Below are positions 62,085 through 64,000 of a stretch of 64,000 nucleotides of DNA, in pieces (the stretch's first letter is position 1; each line of letters opens with the position of its first letter). The stretch lies in contig NZ_JAKFFS010000001.1 of assembly GCF_021502725.1 (NCBI RefSeq), forward strand, positions 2,108,001-2,172,000, given 5' to 3'. The DNA is from Dyadobacter sp. CY345 (GTDB lineage Bacteria; Bacteroidota; Bacteroidia; Cytophagales; Spirosomataceae). The notes beneath the pieces are model-generated. The model saw only the letters and a program-made list of their open reading frames with translations, was not told where the DNA came from and did not search any database. The position numbers and the translations under genes are program-made.

Positions 62085-62357
62085 TTATGCCGATTTCTCG
62101 ACATTGTTAATAGGTTTCAAATTTTCCCAAAACTCAATTTGAACATCATAAGCTTCTTCCGGAGTAACATAGTCAATATACTTCTCCTCCCGACCCTGGT
62201 TTTTTGCCCTGACAACCGGATCAACCCAGCCATCCAGTTCGTATGTTTCTGCACGATAGTCCCAGTTTGTTTCATCCTGGCTCACATTCGCTGTTACAAT
62301 CACTTTTACTTTACCTCCCATCGGACGATGAAGGATTTTTTCATAGCTTATTTCCAT
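62085..62357 (-). CDS. Small protein, unknown function
   Basis: 90 residues, no signal peptide: a basic strand-rich start (ISYEKILHRPMGGKVKVIVTANVS), WDYRAETYELDGWVDPV, and a final helix (TPEEAYDVQIEFWENLKP). The phrase PEEAYDVQIEFW recurs in small uncharacterised proteins, but I cannot name the family. It is upstream of the 98-residue protein on the same strand; read-through RNA would form the 15-bp stem at the next gene's start. Confidence 0.65.
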   Translation of the reverse strand: MEISYEKILHRPMGGKVKVIVTANVSQDETNWDYRAETYELDGWVDPVVRAKNQGREEKYIDYVTPEEAYDVQIEFWENLKPINNVEKSA

Positions 62358-62602
62358 GGTTTGATAGTTTAATTTGTAGCGTCATCGCGTTTAAGTCGCT
62401 TAATTTGACTTTCAATTATACCTATAAATTCAATGCCAACCAGGTCATATAGCAAGAAAAGTCCGATCTCATGCCAACATGCGGAAAAAATTAAATATTT
62501 TGAATATTCTTTTGAGAGAAGTAGAAAAACTTGGTTTTTAGCCAATTTAAAAAATAAAATATTTATATTGCGGCATAATTAATAAAATCCGAGTCCACAA
62601 TT

Positions 62603-62806
62603 ATGAGGAAATCTGTATTTAACGACATCTATACATACACTAAAAAGAATGGTGATAGAGTTTTCATGATCTCTATGTTGACGGTGGTTATGATTGTCGT
62701 TTTGGCTTTTAAGAAGCCAGAGCAGCGTAATTCAGGTGAAGACAGAAACTTCTCTAATGTTGAATTAAAAAAGGACAAGATCAATTATAATATCTTGTTG
62801 AGATAA
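62603..62806 (+). CDS. Small single-helix membrane protein
   Basis: 67 residues with one membrane segment (~22-37, MISMLTVVMIVVLAF) between a basic N-terminus and a charged tail rich in Lys, Glu and Asn. No family recognised; it is probably a small inner-membrane protein. Composition and the clear ATG support it as real, but the evidence is limited. Confidence 0.5.
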   Translation: MRKSVFNDIYTYTKKNGDRVFMISMLTVVMIVVLAFKKPEQRNSGEDRNFSNVELKKDKINYNILLR

Positions 62807-63012
62807 CCCTTCCAAAAATTTCCGAAAATACTTCCGAATAGTTTCTTCTTGCCGCACGAAGTTTCGACGCTTATTCCTTCCATAACTGAGACAGTGTATT
62901 AATGCGCATCGATTCTTGCTTTTTGCAAAGTCATTGTAGCTATTCTATAATTTTATGGCACAATATTTGAACCATAAAAATTATTGAAATAAACCAAACC
63001 GAAAGATTTGTT

Positions 63013-63396
63013 ATGGAAAACAACACCACCGCCAACGAGCCTGATTCTTCACATAGGGTGACCGACATGTCCACTTTATCACAAGTATTGGAAAGATTAA
63101 GATTAAGGAAAATCGATAATGAATATAAGTGGACCGAAGAAGGTTTTAACGCCGGAAAGGGTAAAAACTACGATCCGGAAGATTTGACCATTATCAAGAC
63201 ATATCGTTTTGAAGGAGAGTCAGATCCCGCCGATACTTCAATTTTATATATTATTGAGGCAAAAGATGGAATGACTGGGTACAGTATGGATAGATACGGC
63301 GTGTATAGCGATCATGATGACGAAGAAGGATATGATAATTTCATCAGAAAAATTCCTATTTCGGATCGGGATGAACAGCTGATCTTCGAAGTTTAG
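63013..63396 (+). CDS. Conserved small Bacteroidota protein, unknown function
   Basis: 127 residues, acidic and cytosolic. The core LSQVLERLRLRKIDNEYKW, then DLTIIKTYRFEGESDPADTS, ILYIIEAKDGMTGYSMDRYG and VYSD matches a small Bacteroidota family often labelled phosphoribosylpyrophosphate synthetase in databases. It has none of the real PRPP-synthetase motifs and is far too short, so that label should be ignored. It is about 25 residues longer than the usual form, mainly at the N-terminus. A strong terminator follows. Confidence 0.8.
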   Translation: MENNTTANEPDSSHRVTDMSTLSQVLERLRLRKIDNEYKWTEEGFNAGKGKNYDPEDLTIIKTYRFEGESDPADTSILYIIEAKDGMTGYSMDRYGVYSDHDDEEGYDNFIRKIPISDRDEQLIFEV

Positions 63397-63434
63397 GCAA
63401 GCTAATTGTTTTAAAAACCTTCATAAAAATATTC

Positions 63435-63479
63435 AAGCGGGGAAGTGGGAAACCATTCTTCCCGCTTTCTTTTTTTTTC
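63435..63479 (+). terminator. Rho-independent terminator
   Basis: AAGCGGG (63435-63441) pairs with CCCGCTT (63461-63467), with an inner AAG/CTT extension and a long T-run after it. Confidence 0.87.
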
Positions 63480-63550
63480 TCTGTTAAAATCTCTACACTT
63501 TTATCTGAGTTAATTACGGCAATTTTAATTTTAACTGAAATTGCAGTATT

Positions 63551-63570
63551 TTTACCGAACAGTCGGTAAA
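63551..63570. promoter_or_regulatory. Operator before the TetR gene
   Basis: TTTACCGA (63551-63558) and TCGGTAAA (63563-63570) form a perfect 8-bp palindrome with a 4-nt centre, ending 10 bp before the TetR start. It is the ACCGA-N4-TCGGT type, probably the autoregulatory site. Confidence 0.72.
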
Positions 63571-63580
63571 GTGAAAAGAT

Positions 63581-64000
63581 ATGCCAGTAATCAAAGTTGT
63601 TCCTGAGGATGTGGATAGAAAACTTACAGAAGTTTTCACGCAATATGGTTATGACGGCGCATCAATGGAACTGTTATCAAAGGCGACAGGCTTGAAAAAG
63701 GCGAGTTTGTATCATCGATTTCCCGGCGGTAAAAAGGATATGGCTGCTCATGTTTTGAAAAACACAGAAACGTGGTTTCAGGAGCAGGTCGGGAGTTTGC
63801 TTCATGATCAGGATCGTGAAATAGGAGAGCGGCTATCGGAAGCGATTGGAAAAATAAGTCTTTTATTTGAAGATGGCGCCCGCAACTGTTCGTTAAGAAT
63901 GTTGTCTGCTTGCAGCGAGGCCGCCTATTTCCAGGAAATCATTGCGAGTTGTTTTAAAATTCTGCGCGATGGTTTTTCTTTCGTTGCAAGGGAAAGCGGT
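63581..64000 (+). CDS. TetR/AcrR-family regulator (partial, N-terminal part)
   Basis: The first 140 residues of a gene that runs out of the window. The N-terminal helix-turn-helix is typical: VFTQYGYDGASMELLSKATG, then LKKASLYHRFPGGKKDMAAHVL. The later helical part resembles TetR_C domains of YxaF/LmrA-like regulators (WFQEQVGSLL, with CSLRMLSACSE), including a cysteine pair that could be sensory. The ATG at 63581 is the start; a GTG at 63571 is out of frame. Its operator differs from the ATGAC-N4-GTCAT sites elsewhere in the window. Targets other than itself are outside the window. Confidence 0.9.
   Translation, partial: MPVIKVVPEDVDRKLTEVFTQYGYDGASMELLSKATGLKKASLYHRFPGGKKDMAAHVLKNTETWFQEQVGSLLHDQDREIGERLSEAIGKISLLFEDGARNCSLRMLSACSEAAYFQEIIASCFKILRDGFSFVARESG

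Noticed and set aside
63013-63396. Phosphoribosylpyrophosphate synthetase label for the 127-residue protein
   Set aside because: The family name circulates in databases, but the protein lacks the PRPP-binding motif and is less than half the needed length.
1-64000. tRNA, rRNA, CRISPR array, insertion sequence or prophage
   Set aside because: No T-loop motif in cloverleaf context, no regularly spaced repeats, and no transposase, integrase or phage structural proteins were seen on either strand.

Overview
The window looks like a chromosome segment from a Bacteroidota bacterium of the Cytophagales, and a Dyadobacter-like Spirosomaceae member is my best guess. Supporting signs are an 1804-residue protease ending in a type IX secretion sorting domain, families largely restricted to Bacteroidota (DUF2723, DUF4199, PepSY-like proteins, Rcp1-type receivers), weak or absent Shine-Dalgarno sequences, and promoters of the TTG-N19-TAnnTTTG type (clearest before dps and before the ArsR gene). 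No rRNA, tRNA, CRISPR array, transposase or phage gene was seen. The genus is inferred from overall character only.

Layout. 1-8.7 kb: end of a DUF2723 protein, an autoregulated ArsR/SRPBCC pair, a P450 with a YiiX-like hydrolase, a methyltransferase, an AraC regulator, small membrane proteins, an esterase and a LuxR-type regulator. 8.8-17.3 kb: a CoA-transferase and an alcohol dehydrogenase, each preceded by the same ATGAC-N4-GTCAT palindrome, with an SDR/AraC pair, an SF1 helicase and a universal stress protein between them. 17.7-20.4 kb: a lipoprotein, a CorA transporter and a ThuA protein. 20.5-30.2 kb: an envelope-stress-like region made of two paralogous OmpR-type two-component systems enclosing a DegP protease and two Gly/Tyr/Trp-rich exported proteins, then a beta-barrel-like protein and a PepSY-like protein. 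Three promoters in the second half of this region carry a tandem 11-bp repeat that looks like the site of the second response regulator.

31.1-38 kb: a pentose-phosphate operon transcribed tkt-tal-HAD-gnd-zwf, covering the NADPH-producing oxidative dehydrogenases and the non-oxidative transferases. 38.4-47.8 kb: signalling genes (a lone receiver, an NtrC-type regulator, a five-PAS histidine kinase), an aldo/keto reductase, a Gfo/Idh/MocA oxidoreductase and a short Hsp70-like ATPase. 48-54.7 kb: the giant secreted subtilase and an outer-membrane beta-barrel. 55-60.8 kb: a DUF488 protein, Dps, a second Gfo/Idh/MocA protein, a DinB-fold protein and a Ku/LigD pair in which LigD has no ligase domain. 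61-64 kb: small uncharacterised proteins, one of whose promoters is enclosed by a perfect 15-bp inverted repeat, and the start of a TetR gene with its own operator.

Recurring themes are sugar-phosphate and redox metabolism, envelope stress sensing and DNA protection or repair (Dps, Ku, LigD). I found no strongly novel multi-gene system. The most interesting signals are regulatory: the tandem 11-bp sites, the ArsR operator/promoter overlap, the inverted-repeat-flanked promoter near 62.0 kb, and the ligase-less LigD.
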